Below are positions 5,106-6,773 of a DNA stretch of 6,773 bases, in pieces. Position numbers and translations under genes: made by a program. Position 1 is the first letter of the stretch. Each line of letters opens with the position of its first letter. The notes under the pieces were generated by a model. The model made no database searches. It was not told the origin of the DNA and saw only the letters and a list, made by a program, of their open reading frames with translations. This DNA is from Halovenus sp. (lineage in GTDB: Archaea > Halobacteriota > Halobacteria > Halobacteriales > Haloarculaceae), in NCBI GenBank assembly GCA_003551945.1, contig PUNZ01000260.1, forward strand, positions 1 to 6,773, written 5' to 3'.

Positions 5106-6731
5106 ATGGGCAATACCAAGAGTTTCTGGGGCTGGGGCGTTACGGAACAGTTCCCTGACTGGGAAACGCGCCAAAAGCTTGCGAATCGACTGGAAAGAGA
5201 GCTTGGGTTTCCAGAGTTGACGGTACGAGAGCCACCATCGCTAGCTGACTGTCACCTGCCTGACCCTGCAATCAGTCTTCCAGATACCATACCGGCGACG
5301 ACAGACCGGAATGCGCGGATTCACCACACTTACGGAAAATCGTATCCAGATCTTCTTCGTGGCTTTCGCGGTGCATTTGGTCCTGCGCCGGATGCAGTTG
5401 CGCAACCAACCGACGAAGAGGAGATTCACAGACTGCTTGCGTGGGCGAGTGAATCGAACGTCGCGGTGATTCCGTTTGGCGGTGGAACAAGCGTCGTTGG
5501 CGGCGTTGAACCGGACCTGGTCGGACGGGCGGGGCTCGATGGGACAACAGAACGCTCGAGAGGAACGTACACCGGGGTAATTTCACTTTCACTCGATGGC
5601 TTAGATTCAATACACGAAGTGGACGAACACTCGCGTCGCGCCCGGATCGGAGCAGGCGTCTACGGTCCAGCCTTGAACGAAGCGCTTGAGACCCATGATT
5701 TACAGCTTCGACATTATCCACAGTCCTATGAGTTTTCTACCGTCGGTGGCTGGATTGCAACACGCGCAGGCGGACATTTTGCGACGCGGTATACCCATAT
5801 CGATGATTTTGTCGAGAGCGTCCGTGCAGTAACGCCGGCAGGCGTACTTGAGTCACGAGCTGTGCCGGCTTCGGGGGCTGGCCCTGACCCAAATCGGTTT
5901 CTGCTTGGGTCAGAAGGGGCGTTTGGGGTAATCACGGAGGCCTGGCTACGTGTCCAACCCCGACCACCGTACAGAGCACGAGCCAGCGTTACATTCGATA
6001 GCTTTTGGGACGGCGTTGAAGCGACCAGAGAGATTGTCCAAGCACGATTATCACCGGCGAATTGTCGCCTTCTTGACCCAACGGAGGTATTGCTCAACGA
6101 GGTCCCAGCACCAGGAAAGAGCGTGCTTGTGCTCGGCTTCGAATCGCTCGCAGAACCGGTTGAGACTACGCTCGACAAAGCACGCGATATTTGCCAAACG
6201 CATGGCGGTACTGAACAGACCGCTGAGAGTCACACCGACGCAGGCAAGAGTTGGCGGAGCTCATTCTTTGAGGGGCCGTATCTGTTCAATCAGTTAGTGA
6301 GTATGGGTGTCCTTGTCGATACGTTCGAGACCGCGGTTACCTGGGACCGATTCGAAGAAATGCACACTGCGCTGACGCGAGCGGTACAGAACGCGCTGAC
6401 CGAGGCGTGTGGGATGGGTGTGCTGTCCTGTCGGTTTACTCACGTCTATCCCGATGGGCCCGCACCCTACTACACATTTCTTGCACCTGCTGAGGATGGC
6501 CGAGAACTTGAGCAGTGGCGAGCCGTAAAATCTGCTGCGGCTGATGTGCTGATGGAGTATGGGGCGACAATCACGCATCACCATGCAGTCGGGCGTGTAC
6601 ATCGGGACTGGTACGAACAAGAGCAATCAGCGACCTATTTGGATGCTCTCTGGTCAATGAAACGAACGCTTGACCCCGCTGGAATTATGAATCCCGGTGT
6701 CCTACTGAAAGAGCGTGAAATACGTCGCTGA
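5106..6731 (+). CDS. FAD-binding oxidoreductase related to alkyldihydroxyacetonephosphate synthase (AGPS/GlcD superfamily)
   Basis: The 541-residue product has a PCMH/VAO-type FAD-binding domain (about 90-285) and a C-terminal FAD-oxidase domain (about 290-535). FAD-domain landmarks are PFGGGTSVVGGV (123-134), EFSTVGGWIATRAGG (209-223) and GSEGAFGVITE (268-278). In the C-terminal half, ETAVTWDRF (408-416), CRFTHVYPDG (442-451) and THHHAVG (490-496, His491-493) follow the order seen in AGPS, which has SFETSAPWDR, a CRVTQTY-like strand and an active-site HHH. The end, LDPAGIMNPG (522-531), is the usual terminal motif of the superfamily. The N-terminal SFWGWG also recalls the WxGWG start of AGPS catalytic regions. 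AGPS exchanges an acyl for an alkyl group on acyl-DHAP. Archaeal ether lipids are made by a different route, so the reaction here is uncertain, and oxidation of a hydroxy acid or a glycerol-phosphate-like compound is equally possible. It lies two bases after the phosphodiesterase gene. ATG 5106 is the first start of the frame. Confidence 0.88.
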   Translation: MGNTKSFWGWGVTEQFPDWETRQKLANRLERELGFPELTVREPPSLADCHLPDPAISLPDTIPATTDRNARIHHTYGKSYPDLLRGFRGAFGPAPDAVAQPTDEEEIHRLLAWASESNVAVIPFGGGTSVVGGVEPDLVGRAGLDGTTERSRGTYTGVISLSLDGLDSIHEVDEHSRRARIGAGVYGPALNEALETHDLQLRHYPQSYEFSTVGGWIATRAGGHFATRYTHIDDFVESVRAVTPAGVLESRAVPASGAGPDPNRFLLGSEGAFGVITEAWLRVQPRPPYRARASVTFDSFWDGVEATREIVQARLSPANCRLLDPTEVLLNEVPAPGKSVLVLGFESLAEPVETTLDKARDICQTHGGTEQTAESHTDAGKSWRSSFFEGPYLFNQLVSMGVLVDTFETAVTWDRFEEMHTALTRAVQNALTEACGMGVLSCRFTHVYPDGPAPYYTFLAPAEDGRELEQWRAVKSAAADVLMEYGATITHHHAVGRVHRDWYEQEQSATYLDALWSMKRTLDPAGIMNPGVLLKEREIRR

Positions 6732-6773
6732 TTCCGTACAGAATCCATTTGGCCTTGACCTTCCGTGTCGTTC
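6732..6773. other. 3' flank with no recognised feature
   Basis: The 42 bases after the flavoprotein stop contain no long T-run, hairpin or start codon with a recognisable promoter. The next gene lies outside the window. Confidence 0.5.

Noticed and set aside
5272..6626. Several - strand open frames of 110-150 codons opposite the flavoprotein gene
   Set aside because: They lie wholly inside a gene with clear family motifs, their own products show no recognisable domain, and open antisense frames are common at this base composition.
1..6773. CRISPR array, insertion sequence or integrated element
   Set aside because: No regularly spaced repeats, terminal inverted repeats, transposase, integrase or tRNA gene was found by reading both strands. 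The genes look like ordinary chromosomal ones.

Overview
This window reads as chromosomal DNA from a haloarchaeon (class Halobacteria). The predicted proteins are strongly acidic, the V/A-type ATP synthase D subunit has a haloarchaeal-type sequence, a Tat-type lipoprotein signal leads a cupredoxin-like protein, and most genes have an AT-rich box about 25-31 bases before the chosen start codon, as expected for leaderless haloarchaeal transcripts. Base composition looks close to 50% GC by eye, which is low for the class and compatible with a Haloquadratum-like genome. The genus is an inference.

Layout, left to right. The 3' end of an unidentified + strand gene (1-114) is followed by a T-tract and then atpD (192-875), which has its own promoter. 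Next come a small thioredoxin-family protein (1000-1416) and a large lipoprotein with two cupredoxin-like domains (1480-3018), both on + and each with its own TATA-like box. The lipoprotein converges, with only 11 bases between stop codons, on a - strand pair: a NUDIX hydrolase of the CoA-pyrophosphatase type (3867-4466), then a conserved protein with a luciferase-like C-terminus (3030-3809). A 142-base divergent promoter region separates the NUDIX gene from a + strand pair, a YfcE/MJ0936-type phosphodiesterase (4609-5103) and a flavoprotein resembling alkyldihydroxyacetonephosphate synthase (5106-6731). These two genes are 2 bases apart and almost certainly co-transcribed.

The left half is a set of individually promoted genes: energy conservation, thiol redox and a cell-surface protein. 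The right half is two divergent two-gene units of nucleotide, phosphoester and flavin chemistry. No mobile element, CRISPR array, tRNA or rRNA was seen, and no stretch over 300 bases lacks a gene.

The most unusual items are the lipoprotein, whose two cupredoxin domains have lost nearly all copper ligands and are joined to an unrecognised C-terminal region, and the AGPS-like flavoenzyme in an archaeon that does not need AGPS to make its ether lipids.
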